Shown in pieces: positions 18,073 through 28,006 of a stretch of 64,000 nucleotides of DNA (positions are counted from its first letter, which is position 1; every line of letters begins with the position of its first letter). The stretch comes from Dyella kyungheensis. Lineage in GTDB: Bacteria; Pseudomonadota; Gammaproteobacteria; Xanthomonadales; Rhodanobacteraceae. The translations under genes were made by a program, and so were the position numbers. The DNA lies in the NCBI RefSeq assembly GCF_016905005.1, contig NZ_JADIKC010000003.1, positions 310,001-374,000 on the forward strand, in the 5' to 3' direction. The notes below the pieces were generated by a model. It searched no databases. It was given only the letters and a program-made list of their open reading frames with translations, and was not told the origin of the DNA.

Positions 18073-18456
18073 ATGCTGCATCCCTGCCTGAGTTGCGGTG
18101 CCTGTTGCGCCTTTTTCCGCGTGGCCTTTCATTGGTCAGAGGCGGATGCGTCGCTGGGCGGAGTAGTGCCGCCCGAACTCACCGACACGCTCGATCCGCA
18201 TCGCCTGGTGATGCGCGGCACGCAGGCCTCGCGGCCGCGCTGTGTCGCCTTGCAGGGCGTGGTGGGCGAAGCGGCGCATTGCGGCATCTACGAGCAGCGG
18301 CCGTCGGTGTGCCGCGAAGTGGAGCCGTCATGGGAGTTCGGCCGTCCCAGTGCGCAGTGCGACAAGGCGCGGCTGGGACACGGCTTGCCTGCACTGACCC
18401 CGGCGGACTGGCCGGCGGCGGATCAGCGCGACATCAGCGGATTGGCCTCGTTCTGA
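18073..18456 (+). CDS. YkgJ-family cysteine cluster protein
   Basis: 127 residues. The cysteine pattern CLSCGACCAFF near the N-terminus and HCGIYEQRPSVCREV in the middle, with a further Cys in AQCDKARL, is that of the YkgJ family, thought to bind zinc or an iron-sulfur cluster. Start set at 18073 because the family begins directly before CxxCGxCC. Its 3' end overlaps the convergent anti-sigma gene by 34 bases. Function unknown. Confidence 0.85.
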   Translation: MLHPCLSCGACCAFFRVAFHWSEADASLGGVVPPELTDTLDPHRLVMRGTQASRPRCVALQGVVGEAAHCGIYEQRPSVCREVEPSWEFGRPSAQCDKARLGHGLPALTPADWPAADQRDISGLASF

Positions 18457-19199
18457 AAGGCCAGCGCGAACTGCTTGAGGTCCGCTTCGTTGACGTCGGA
18501 AATGACCACGTAATGCATGCCGTCGCCGGTCCAGCGGATCACCGTGTAGCCGTGTTCCTGCGTCGTCGCCTGGGGCACTGAGCCGCCTTCCGCGGGCCAT
18601 TGGAACAGGTTGATCACGTGCAGGCGGCGCTTGTAGACCAGCGCGGCCACGCTGTGTCCTTCCAGCGCATCCAGGCGGCCGCCCACCAGCGGGAATCCTT
18701 CGCCGGCCAGGTCCTTGACGCGCGGCGAGAAATCGAGCTTGCCCTCGAACCACGGCTTCACCGTGTGCTGGTCGGTCGAGACCACATCCATCAGGTGCTC
18801 GCCCTGCAGCGAACGGACATGGCCGGAAATCGCCTGGGCCACGATCGCGTCGCCAGTCCCGCGCGTCGGCATCCAGTGCAGCCACGCAGGCACGGAAAGC
18901 AGCACCGCGGCGGCGAAGCCGGCCGCCGCCGCCCAAGCCACCGGCGCGCGGCGTCGCGCCGGCAGCGGCACCACCGTGGATGCCGCCGGCGGCGTGGTCC
19001 ACTGGGCGCGCAACGCATCGGGCGCGCGGCGATAAAGCGTGGGTTCGGACAAGGCCTTCTGCATGATGGCGTAGGTCTCGTAGCGCGCCTTGCAGGCGCT
19101 GCATTCGCTGAGATGGCGAGCCATGGCGGCGCTGTCGGCGGCATCCAGCTCGTCGTCGAGATAGGCATGCAAAAGCAGCCCGGCGTCATCGCACATCAT
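18423..19199 (-). CDS. Zinc-type anti-sigma factor
   Basis: 258 residues. The N-terminal 45 residues hold the ZAS signature H-x3-C-x2-C (H29, C33, C36 in ARHLSECSACKARY), which binds zinc and clamps the ECF sigma factor. A single membrane helix (about residues 86-106) follows, then a 150-residue periplasmic domain. The start at 19199 has AAGGAGG nine bases upstream and overlaps the sigma gene by 14 bases. Zinc loss or cysteine oxidation would release the sigma factor. Confidence 0.9.
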   Translation of the reverse strand: MMCDDAGLLLHAYLDDELDAADSAAMARHLSECSACKARYETYAIMQKALSEPTLYRRAPDALRAQWTTPPAASTVVPLPARRRAPVAWAAAAGFAAAVLLSVPAWLHWMPTRGTGDAIVAQAISGHVRSLQGEHLMDVVSTDQHTVKPWFEGKLDFSPRVKDLAGEGFPLVGGRLDALEGHSVAALVYKRRLHVINLFQWPAEGGSVPQATTQEHGYTVIRWTGDGMHYVVISDVNEADLKQFALAFQNEANPLMSR

Positions 19200-19758
19200 G
19201 ACGACGTACCTCCTTGGGCCGGCAGGTGAGTTCGTCCCGCAAGCGTTCGCGGGCACGTGCAAGACGGGACATCACCGTGCCGATCTTCTGTTCGGTGATG
19301 GCCGCGATTTCCTTGTATGAGCATTCTTCGAGTTCGCGCAATACCAGCACTTCGCGCAGCGGCGGCGGCAATTTTTCCAGCGCCGCCTGCAGGGCGCCCA
19401 CGTCGACGGCGAGCAGGGTGAGGGTTTCGGGCGACGGGCCGTCGTCCACCAGCGGATGCTTTACGTCGTCCAGTTCGTCGTGCAGGGCGTCGTGCGGTGC
19501 GCGGCTGCGCAGCGTGTAGAACGTGTTGCGCACGATCGCCAGCAGCCACACGCGTACGTCGCCGCCATGGAAGCTGTCGAAGTAACGCAGCGCGCGCAGC
19601 ATGGCTTCCTGCACCACGTCCTGCGCATCGGCCGGGTTGCGTGCAAGCCAATGCGCAAGGTTGTGGGCCGCATCGAGATACGGCACCACCTGCGCCTCGA
19701 AGCGGACGCTTCGGGCGGCATCGGTTCCTCTTGGACTGGCGTTCGGCTCGGTCGGCAT
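19186..19758 (-). CDS. ECF RNA polymerase sigma factor
   Basis: 190 residues. Region 2 appears as NPADAQDVVQEAMLRALRYFDSFHGGDVRVWLLAIVRNTFY and region 4 as LPPPLREVLVLRELEECSYKEIAAITEQKIGTVMSRLARARERL. Start taken as the ATG at 19758; its own predicted promoter lies only about 8 bases upstream, so the transcript would be almost leaderless. It overlaps the zinc anti-sigma gene and is divergent from the metallophosphoesterase-cupredoxin pair, its probable targets. Confidence 0.92.
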   Translation of the reverse strand: MPTEPNASPRGTDAARSVRFEAQVVPYLDAAHNLAHWLARNPADAQDVVQEAMLRALRYFDSFHGGDVRVWLLAIVRNTFYTLRSRAPHDALHDELDDVKHPLVDDGPSPETLTLLAVDVGALQAALEKLPPPLREVLVLRELEECSYKEIAAITEQKIGTVMSRLARARERLRDELTCRPKEVRRHDVR

Positions 19759-19765
19759 GAGAGGG

Positions 19766-19793
19766 AATACCCGGGTTGCAGCGACTTTATTCC
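19766..19793 (-). promoter_or_regulatory. Predicted ECF promoter of the sigma operon
   Basis: On the minus strand GGAATA (19793-19788), 17 bases, GTATT (19770-19766). The motif and spacing equal those of the divergent promoter at 19819-19846. Confidence 0.6.
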
Positions 19794-19818
19794 ATCGGGA
19801 TTTTTGGCGCGCGTGCCG

Positions 19819-19846
19819 GGAATAGACCCGGTCATGGCCGGGTATT
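19819..19846 (+). promoter_or_regulatory. Predicted ECF promoter of the metallophosphoesterase-cupredoxin operon
   Basis: GGAATA (19819-19824), 17 bases, GTATT (19842-19846). GGAA-type -35 boxes are usual for ECF sigma factors. The copy on the other strand has the same two boxes and spacing. Confidence 0.6.
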
Positions 19847-19897
19847 GGGGTAAGGGCCGTGGGCAAGGTGCCTGCCGCCATTACCGGAGATTCGACC

Positions 19898-20839
19898 ATG
19901 CAAGACATCGAAGACCGCGATACCGAAGGCCGCCGCCATTTCCTCAAATGCATGGCCTGGGCGGGCACCGGCACGTTGTGGCTGATGCACGGCGGCGTGC
20001 TGAAAGCCCAGCCGTTGACGACCAAGGGGGCCACCGCTGTCACCGACGCCACCTTCAGCTTCGTGCAGATCAGCGATTCACACATCGGCTTCCACAAGGC
20101 GCCGAACATGGACGTGGCCGGCACGCTGCGCCAGTCGCTGGCGATGATCAACGCGCAGAAGAAGGAGCCCGATTTCGTCCTGCATACGGGCGACCTTACG
20201 CATCTGTCGCGACCGGAGGAATTCGACGCGCTGTCCGGCATCATGCAGGACGCGCGCATGGCCAAGGTGTTCTACGTGCCCGGCGAACACGACGTGATCG
20301 GCGACAACGGCGCCGAATTCTTCCGCCGTTTCGGCGAACGCCAACAGAGTGGCGGCTGGTACAGCTTCGACCACCATGGCGTGCATTTCGTTGGACTCGT
20401 CAATGTGCTGAATCTGAAAGCCGGTGGCCTGGGTTCGCTCGGCGCCGATCAACTGGCGTGGCTGAAGAAGGATCTCGCCGGACTTTCAGCGGACACGCCG
20501 CTGGTGGTGTTCGCGCACATGCCGCTGTGGCCGCTGTATCCCGATTGGGGCTGGGGCACGGACGACAGCAACGAAGCGGTGAGTTATCTGCGCCGCTTCG
20601 GTTCGGTGAGCGTGCTCAACGGGCACATCCATCAGATCCAGCAGAAAGTGGAGGGCAACATCACCTTCTACACCGCGCGCTCCACCGCCTATCCGCAACC
20701 TGCACCCGGTGCGGCGTCGGCGCCGGGACCGCTGAAGGACGTGGCGCCGAACGACCTGCATCGTTATCTGGGCATCCGCGACATACGCCACGTGCAGGGC
20801 AGCCACGCACTCGCCGTGACCGAAGAGGTGATGGCATGA
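19898..20839 (+). CDS. Tat-exported metallophosphoesterase
   Basis: 313 residues. Twin-arginine signal EGRRHFLKCMAWAG near the start, so export in folded, metal-loaded form is likely. Calcineurin-type motifs follow in order: QISDSHIG, LHTGDLTH, PGEHD (the usual GNHD with Glu in place of Asn), VVFAHMPLW and LNGHIHQ. Start at 19898 has GGAGA upstream; a GTG at 19859 is less likely. Its stop overlaps the cupredoxin ATG by 4 bases. Substrate unknown. Confidence 0.9.
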   Translation: MQDIEDRDTEGRRHFLKCMAWAGTGTLWLMHGGVLKAQPLTTKGATAVTDATFSFVQISDSHIGFHKAPNMDVAGTLRQSLAMINAQKKEPDFVLHTGDLTHLSRPEEFDALSGIMQDARMAKVFYVPGEHDVIGDNGAEFFRRFGERQQSGGWYSFDHHGVHFVGLVNVLNLKAGGLGSLGADQLAWLKKDLAGLSADTPLVVFAHMPLWPLYPDWGWGTDDSNEAVSYLRRFGSVSVLNGHIHQIQQKVEGNITFYTARSTAYPQPAPGAASAPGPLKDVAPNDLHRYLGIRDIRHVQGSHALAVTEEVMA

Positions 20840-21192
20840 ACGTGATGAGCTGGATGCTGGTGGTGATCTCCGCGCTGGTGCTGTCCACTGCAGCGCTTTC
20901 GCCAGTGATGGCGGCGAATGCCGCGATGACGACGCCGGCCAAACCGATCGCAGTGGATATCCGGGACTTCACCTTCGCCCCGAAGACCTTGACCGTGTCT
21001 GCCGGCACCCGCGTGGTATGGACCAATCGCGACGAGGAACCGCACGTCGTGGTCAGTGCAGGCAATCAGTTTTCGCCATCACGCGCGCTCGATACCAGCG
21101 ACAGCTACGCGGTGACATTCGATCACGCCGGCACCTACACGTACTACTGCGCGATGCATCCGATGATGGTGGGCACCGTCATCGTGAAGTGA
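20836..21192 (+). CDS. Periplasmic cupredoxin
   Basis: 118 residues, signal peptide to about residue 27. Plastocyanin/amicyanin-like copper site: H70 (EEPHVVV) and the C-terminal C105-x2-H108-x2-M111 (YYCAMHPMM). Translationally coupled to the metallophosphoesterase. A small blue-copper electron carrier or copper chaperone working with a Tat phosphoesterase under an ECF sigma factor suggests a metal or redox envelope stress unit (inference). Its 3' end overlaps the convergent dioxygenase gene by 14 bases. Confidence 0.9.
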   Translation: MNVMSWMLVVISALVLSTAALSPVMAANAAMTTPAKPIAVDIRDFTFAPKTLTVSAGTRVVWTNRDEEPHVVVSAGNQFSPSRALDTSDSYAVTFDHAGTYTYYCAMHPMMVGTVIVK

Positions 21193-21979
21193 GCGCGTTG
21201 TCGAAGCGGTAGATATCCATCGCGAGCAAGCCGTATTCGATGCCGGCATCGATGCGCTGGGCGTGCGCGCTTTCACCGGCCGCACCCAGCGCCACGAACA
21301 GCGGGAGCAGGTGTTCGTCGGTGGGATGCGCACGCTCGGCAAACGGTGCCTGTCGACGATAGTCGAGCAGGGCGGCGACATCGCCTTCGGAGAGTTTCTG
21401 CTCGATCCACTCGATGAACGGACGCACGTACGGCGCTTCGCGTTCCTCGCTGTAACCCGCGCGGAAATCGTGCAGATTGTGGGTGATGCTGCCCGAGCCG
21501 ATCACCAGCACGCCGTCGTCACGCAGCGGCGCCAACGCACGGCCCACGGCGTACTGATGAGCCGGCCCCAGTTGCGGCTGGATGGACAAGGGAACGACAG
21601 GGATGTCGGCCTCGGGATAGAGCAGCCGCAGCGGCACCCAGGCACCGTGGTCCAGGCCCTGGGTCGGATCGAGCGCAGTGGGCAGTCCAGCCTTGTCCAA
21701 CAGTTCGGTCACCCGCGCGGCCAGTGCAGGCTCGCCCTTCGCCGGATACTGGATATCGAACAGCGCCTGCGGAAAACCGTAGAAATCGTGGATGGTCTCG
21801 GGACGCGTTGCGCCGCCCACGTGCGGCTGGCGCGCGAGCCAATGGGCGGTAGCAATCACGATGGCCCTGGGGCGCGGCAGTTCACGCGCGAGCTCGGACA
21901 GCCGTTCGCCCACGAGGCGAGGCTGGATCGCGGTCATGGGCGAACCGTGGGAGATGTATAGGCTGGGAAGGGGACTCAT
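21179..21979 (-). CDS. DODA-type extradiol aromatic ring-opening dioxygenase family protein
   Basis: 266 residues, LigB-superfamily. Metal ligands fit: YISHGSPM near the N-terminus, TAHW in strand two, LDHGAWVPL, and GSITHNLHDF. Similar to E. coli YgiD and plant DOPA 4,5-dioxygenase, which cleave catechol-type rings or DOPA; the true substrate in bacteria is not settled. Length is typical. Confidence 0.9.
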   Translation of the reverse strand: MSPLPSLYISHGSPMTAIQPRLVGERLSELARELPRPRAIVIATAHWLARQPHVGGATRPETIHDFYGFPQALFDIQYPAKGEPALAARVTELLDKAGLPTALDPTQGLDHGAWVPLRLLYPEADIPVVPLSIQPQLGPAHQYAVGRALAPLRDDGVLVIGSGSITHNLHDFRAGYSEEREAPYVRPFIEWIEQKLSEGDVAALLDYRRQAPFAERAHPTDEHLLPLFVALGAAGESAHAQRIDAGIEYGLLAMDIYRFDNALTSR

Positions 21980-22611
21980 GGTGGCGTACCTCTGGGGACC
22001 ACCTTAGGGTAGGGATTTCGCGGGCGATTGCAGCGGGTGCCGGGTGAACGATGCGTCGCTGGGATGGAACGATGGCTGGGGATGGTCATTCCGGCGCGAG
22101 CCGGAGGCGCTTTTCAACAGCCGAATGACTGGTCACCGGTAGCGGTGCGCTGCGATTGCCGCGTTCCCGCGACCGGGCCGCTTACGACGCGAAGCTAGTC
22201 CCGTGGGACGCAGCGGGCGTTTCGATCGGCTGCCGCCGCTCGAGTTACTTTTCTTTGCTGGCCCACGCATGCGCAGGAGCGCATGCGAACGGCGAAGCCG
22301 GCCCGAAGGGCGGAGGGCAGGATGCCCGGAGTAAAGAAAAGTAACCCAAAGAAATGGCCCCTAAAGCTGGCAGCATCGTGTTGAATCCAAGCGCGAACGC
22401 GCGAGGGGCGTCCCACCGGATCTCCATGGGAGGGTACCCCAGGGGTACTTCCAAGCGCTGCGCAACGCGCCCGAATCGCTGAGGACTTAAAGCGGAGGCT
22501 CGCTTCGCATCACCCTTGGCTTCTCTTCGCGATGCACATCACTTCTCCCTCTGCCCGCCGGGGAGAGGGCCGGGTGAGGGGCGGGTGCTCGCGGGAATCT
22601 GTGTCCTTTTC

Positions 22612-22693
22612 TGTGGGAGCGCACTCTGTGCGCGACAGTCACGCTGGGATGTATCGCTCCGTAGGTTTGTCGCGCACAGGGTGCGCTCCCACA
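22612..22693. repeat. Dispersed palindrome family A, copy 3
   Basis: TGTGGGAGCGCACTCTGTGCGCGACA at the left and TGTCGCGCACAGGGTGCGCTCCCACA at the right, about 30 bases apart, with one clear mismatch in the arms. Confidence 0.85.
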
Positions 22694-22917
22694 GTAAATC
22701 TGCAGATCTTGGCTCTTGGCTCTCGGCTTGGCTCCTGGCTCTCAGGGGACCCCGTATGACGCGGCGGGTGGGTGGAGGAAAGCCCGCAGGGTGGCCCGCA
22801 TGGATGCGGGCCAGTTTTTCGCCAGGGCAGGATGCCCTGTCGAAAAACCCCGGAGCCCACCCGCGCACCTGGAGGGCGCAGCCCGGAAGGCGCGTCATCC
22901 GGGGGGCCCTTCTCTTT

Positions 22918-22952
22918 GGTTACTTTCTCTTGGGCAAGCAAGAGAAAGTAAC
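22918..22952. repeat. Hairpin GTTACTTTCTCTTG / CAAGAGAAAGTAAC
   Basis: A 14-base perfect inverted repeat with a loop of about seven bases inside the non-coding interval. A variant with longer spacing lies at about 22245-22345. Confidence 0.7.
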
Positions 22953-23123
22953 CCGGCCTCCGGCAGGAGGACGGAAGCCCGCGGCAGGCGAGCCAGGTCG
23001 CGATCACGCGACAACCGAAGACTGACGAAACTGGATGACCAGCCTTCGGCTGTTGAAAAGCGCCTCCGGCCCTCGCCCCCTTTTCGGGGTGCGCCGGGAT
23101 GACGAGCAATAAACCCGTCGCGC

Positions 23124-25019
<1,896 letters not shown>

Positions 25020-25137
25020 GGGGAACCTCGACATGGCATGCACGAGGGCATGCGGGAGAATGCCGCTATTGTAGCAGGCTGACCCGGCCCGGCCGGGATT
25101 TTTGTGTCGCCTGAAGGCTAAATCGTGAGGATTATTC

Positions 25138-25887
25138 ATGTCTGGACGTCTTGATGGTCGTGTCGCGCTGGTCACCGGCGCGTCTTCGGGGATTGGCGAG
25201 GCCACCGCATTGGGCCTGGCCGAGGCGGGCGCCAAGGTCGCCATTGCCGCGCGTCGGCGCGACCGGCTCGAAGCATTGGCGGCGAAGCTGCAGGCGCTGG
25301 GCGCCGACCCCATCGTGCTGGTGGCCGATCTGGCCGACGAGCACGAAGCCAAGCGCATCGTGGCCGAGACGGAGGCGCATTACGGCCGCCTGGACATTCT
25401 CGTGAACAATGCCGGCGTGATGTATCTGGAGCCGGTGGAAGAGGCCGATCTCGGCCGCTGGCGCCGGATGCTGGAACTCAACGTGCTCGGCCTCATCGCC
25501 TCGACGCAGGCCGCGTTGCCCGGCATGCGGCTGCGTCGCGACGGCCACATCGTGAACATCTCGTCGACGGCGGGGCGCGTGGCCAATCCGAATGCGGCGG
25601 CGTATTCGGCCACCAAGTTCGGCGTGGTGGCGTTTTCCGAGGCGCTGCGGCGCGAGGTTTACCAGCACAACATCCGCGTCACGGTGATCGAGCCCGGCGT
25701 GGTGGAAACCGAACTGCGCGATCACATCGGCCACGCCACCACCAAGGACAACCTCAACGCCTGGGCCGACAGCATGCGCCAGCTGCAATCGGTGGACGTG
25801 GCCGAGGCCATCGTGTTCTGCGTGTCGCGTCCGGCGCACGTCAACATCAACGAATTGCTGATGCGCCCGACCGACCAGGAGCGTTGA
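25138..25887 (+). CDS. Short-chain dehydrogenase/reductase
   Basis: 249 residues, classical SDR. NAD(P) loop TGASSGIGEA, NNAGVMY, catalytic Ser in NISSTAG and YSATK; ARRRDR after strand two suggests NADP preference. Close in style to YdfG-type 3-hydroxy acid dehydrogenases but substrate is not determinable. GAGG precedes the ATG. It is followed 48 bases later by fghA. Confidence 0.92.
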   Translation: MSGRLDGRVALVTGASSGIGEATALGLAEAGAKVAIAARRRDRLEALAAKLQALGADPIVLVADLADEHEAKRIVAETEAHYGRLDILVNNAGVMYLEPVEEADLGRWRRMLELNVLGLIASTQAALPGMRLRRDGHIVNISSTAGRVANPNAAAYSATKFGVVAFSEALRREVYQHNIRVTVIEPGVVETELRDHIGHATTKDNLNAWADSMRQLQSVDVAEAIVFCVSRPAHVNINELLMRPTDQER

Positions 25888-25935
25888 GCCAGGCGCATTA
25901 TGATGGGCGGGTTCCGCCCATCCGAAGGATTCACC

Positions 25936-26784
25936 ATGACAGGGATCGAAACGATCTCCGAGCAGCGCTGCCACGGCGGCGTGCAGGGGTTCTACCGCCA
26001 TCATTCGGATCGCTGCGGCGGTCCGATGCGCTTTGCGCTGTTCCAGCCGCCGCAAGCGGCGCAGGAAGCGTGCCCGGTGCTGTACTTTCTTGCGGGCCTC
26101 ACCTGCACCGAAGAGACCGCCACCATCAAGGCCGGCGCGCAGCGCGTTGCGGCGGAGCTGGGCTTGATCCTGGTGATGCCCGATACCAGTCCGCGCCAGA
26201 CCGGGCTGGAGGGCGCCACGGGCGATTGGGAATTTGGCGAGGGCGCGGGCTTCTATGTCGACGCCACGCAGTCGCCGTGGTCGTCGCGCTTTCGCATGCA
26301 CAGCTACGTGGTGGATGAGTTGCCCGCACTCATCGCGCAGCACTTTCCGGCGGACATCGCGCGCAGCGGCATCACCGGTCATTCGATGGGCGGCCATGGC
26401 GCGCTCACCATCGCCTTGCGCCATCGCGACAAGTACCGTTCCGTCTCCGCCTTCGCCCCGATCGTCGCGCCCAGCCAGGTGCCGTGGGGACAGAAGGCTT
26501 TCCCGCGCTACCTGGGCGACGACGCTGCGACATGGGCGCAATACGACGCCTGCGAACTCGTGCGCAAGCAGCGTTTCGACGGCACCATCCTGATCGACCA
26601 GGGCGAAGCGGATGGTTTCCTCGCGACGCAGCTCAAGCCTGAGCTGTTCGACCAGGCCTGCGCGGAAGGCGGCCAGGCGCTGCTGTTGCGACGACACGCC
26701 GGTTACGACCACAGCTACTACTTCATCACCAGCTTCATCGACGATCATCTGCGTCATCACGCCTCGGCGCTGGGCCGCTCGTGA
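25936..26784 (+). CDS. fghA: S-formylglutathione hydrolase
   Basis: 282 residues, alpha/beta-hydrolase of the esterase D family that releases formate and glutathione in formaldehyde detoxification. Motifs: YFLAGLTCTEET, MPDTSPR, nucleophile Ser in GHSMGGHGAL, and the C-terminal His in YDHSYYFI. The partner S-(hydroxymethyl)glutathione dehydrogenase (adhC) is not adjacent. Its stop overlaps the GTG start of the next gene. Confidence 0.96.
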   Translation: MTGIETISEQRCHGGVQGFYRHHSDRCGGPMRFALFQPPQAAQEACPVLYFLAGLTCTEETATIKAGAQRVAAELGLILVMPDTSPRQTGLEGATGDWEFGEGAGFYVDATQSPWSSRFRMHSYVVDELPALIAQHFPADIARSGITGHSMGGHGALTIALRHRDKYRSVSAFAPIVAPSQVPWGQKAFPRYLGDDAATWAQYDACELVRKQRFDGTILIDQGEADGFLATQLKPELFDQACAEGGQALLLRRHAGYDHSYYFITSFIDDHLRHHASALGRS

Positions 26785-27332
26785 ACGTGCTGCATCCGAT
26801 CACCACGCAACGTACCGTGTTGCGGCTGGTGGAAGTGGCCGATGCGTGGAAACTGCTGCGCTATCGCGAGCAGAACCGCGAACACCTGGCGCCGTGGGAG
26901 CCGTTGCGTGATGACGCGTACTACACGCTCGATCACTGCGTGCAGACGCTGGCCGAATCGCGCGAAGCGGTGCGGCTCGATCGAGCCTATCCTTTCTTCG
27001 CGATGGATCTGTCAGGCCAGGAAGTGCTCGCCTGCGTCACCTTTGCCAATGTCGTGCGCGGCGCCTTCCAGGCCTGTCACCTGGGCTACAGCGTCGCGTT
27101 GCGGCGGCAGGGCCAGGGGCTGATGCAGGAAGTGCTGGAAACAGCGCTGCCGTGGGCGTTCCACCAGTTGGACATGCATCGGGTGATGGCCAACTACATG
27201 CCGCGCAACGAACGCAGTGGGCGCCTGCTGAAACGTCTTGGTTTCGAGCGCGAAGGCTACGCCAAGCGCTATCTGCAGATCGCCGGCGTGTGGGAGGACC
27301 ATGTGCTCACGGCGCGCGTTCGCGAGCCGTGA
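26781..27332 (+). CDS. RimJ/RimL-type GNAT acetyltransferase
   Basis: 183 residues with the RimJ pattern: TVLRLVEVADAWKLLRYREQNREHLAPWEP, then LGYSVALRRQGQGLMQEVL (acetyl-CoA loop), MHRVMANYMPRNERSGRLLKRLGFEREG. Start GTG at 26781 overlaps the fghA stop by 4 bases. RimJ-like enzymes acetylate protein N-termini such as S5. Confidence 0.92.
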   Translation: MNVLHPITTQRTVLRLVEVADAWKLLRYREQNREHLAPWEPLRDDAYYTLDHCVQTLAESREAVRLDRAYPFFAMDLSGQEVLACVTFANVVRGAFQACHLGYSVALRRQGQGLMQEVLETALPWAFHQLDMHRVMANYMPRNERSGRLLKRLGFEREGYAKRYLQIAGVWEDHVLTARVREP

Positions 27333-27352
27333 CCTGAGCAACGCGACGTCGC

Positions 27353-27826
27353 TCAGCCTTTGGTCGACGTAGCCGGCGCGGGCAACGCGGGGCGTACGCA
27401 GCGTGGCGGCATCCATTCGGTGGCGCCGGCAATGATGTCGCAACTCCACACCAGCGGGGCGTTGCCGCCGGTCGCCGAGTTGTCGAGAGGGGTGAGCAGA
27501 AAGACCGGGTCGGGTTCCGCGCCGGTGTTTTGCGTCGCGATGGTGATGCGCCCGGTTTCGGAGACATCGATCTTCGACGTATACGCATTGAGCGACGATG
27601 CGGCGTTGAAGCTGAGGTCGCCGGGCTTGAGCTGGCTCAGTCCGCCTCGCACGGTAGCGGCTTCCATCACCACCAGTTTCGCCGCTTCACCGGACTGCAG
27701 CGCTTCGTCTAGGTGCTGCGCGACGCGATGATTGCGCCAGGTGGGAATCGCTATGGTCGCGACCACCGCCACGATGGCGAGCAGTGCAAGGCCGATCATG
27801 ATGGGCTTGGAACGTTCGCCGGGCAT
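27353..27826 (-). CDS. Type IV pilin-like protein with an atypical N-terminus
   Basis: 157 residues. The hydrophobic N-terminal helix (IGLALLAIVAVVATIAIPTW followed by RNHRVAQHLDEAL) and the C-terminal part (SLNAYTSKIDVSETGRITI ... WSCDIIAGATEWMPPRC with a cysteine pair) copy a PilA-type pilin. However the prepilin peptidase site (G-F-T-L-x-E) is missing: the sequence before the helix is MPGERSKPIM with no Phe+1 and no Glu5. AAAGGAG stands eight bases before the ATG. A pilin-derived membrane protein, or a pseudopilin handled differently, are both possible. No other pilus gene is next to it. Confidence 0.72.
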   Translation of the reverse strand: MPGERSKPIMIGLALLAIVAVVATIAIPTWRNHRVAQHLDEALQSGEAAKLVVMEAATVRGGLSQLKPGDLSFNAASSLNAYTSKIDVSETGRITIATQNTGAEPDPVFLLTPLDNSATGGNAPLVWSCDIIAGATEWMPPRCVRPALPAPATSTKG

Positions 27827-28006
27827 CTCGGTGCTCCTTTGCCGTGAGGGCGTGCGTACACCTTCGCATAGTTCGCCGACACGATGGCCAACGTCACGCG
27901 TCACGGTTCAGGAAATAGTGCGGGTCACGTGCGCAGCCCGACGGGCCGCTTGCAACTCTCGTGAAGCCTCGACGCCTGAGCGCGAGGCCTCACGATGCGG
28001 TCGTGC

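Larger units (their letters stand above)
21980..23123. repeat. 1.1-kb non-coding, repeat-rich interval
   Basis: No believable gene. Inside are several palindromic elements: a degenerate family B element at 22084-22131, matched in inverted orientation at about 23035-23105 (both contain a 16-base tract CGCTTTTCAACAGCCG or its complement); TTACTTTTCTTTG at 22245 pairing with AAAGAAAAGTAAC at 22333; a family C hairpin at 22546; a family A copy at 22612; and GTTACTTTCTCTTG/CAAGAGAAAGTAAC at 22918-22952. Nested inverted repeats suggest a collecting site for REP-type elements. Confidence 0.75.

Noticed and set aside
22156-23109. Several open frames of 60-170 codons in the 22-23 kb interval
   Set aside because: All run through palindromic repeats, overlap each other on both strands and show no domain, signal peptide or ribosome site.
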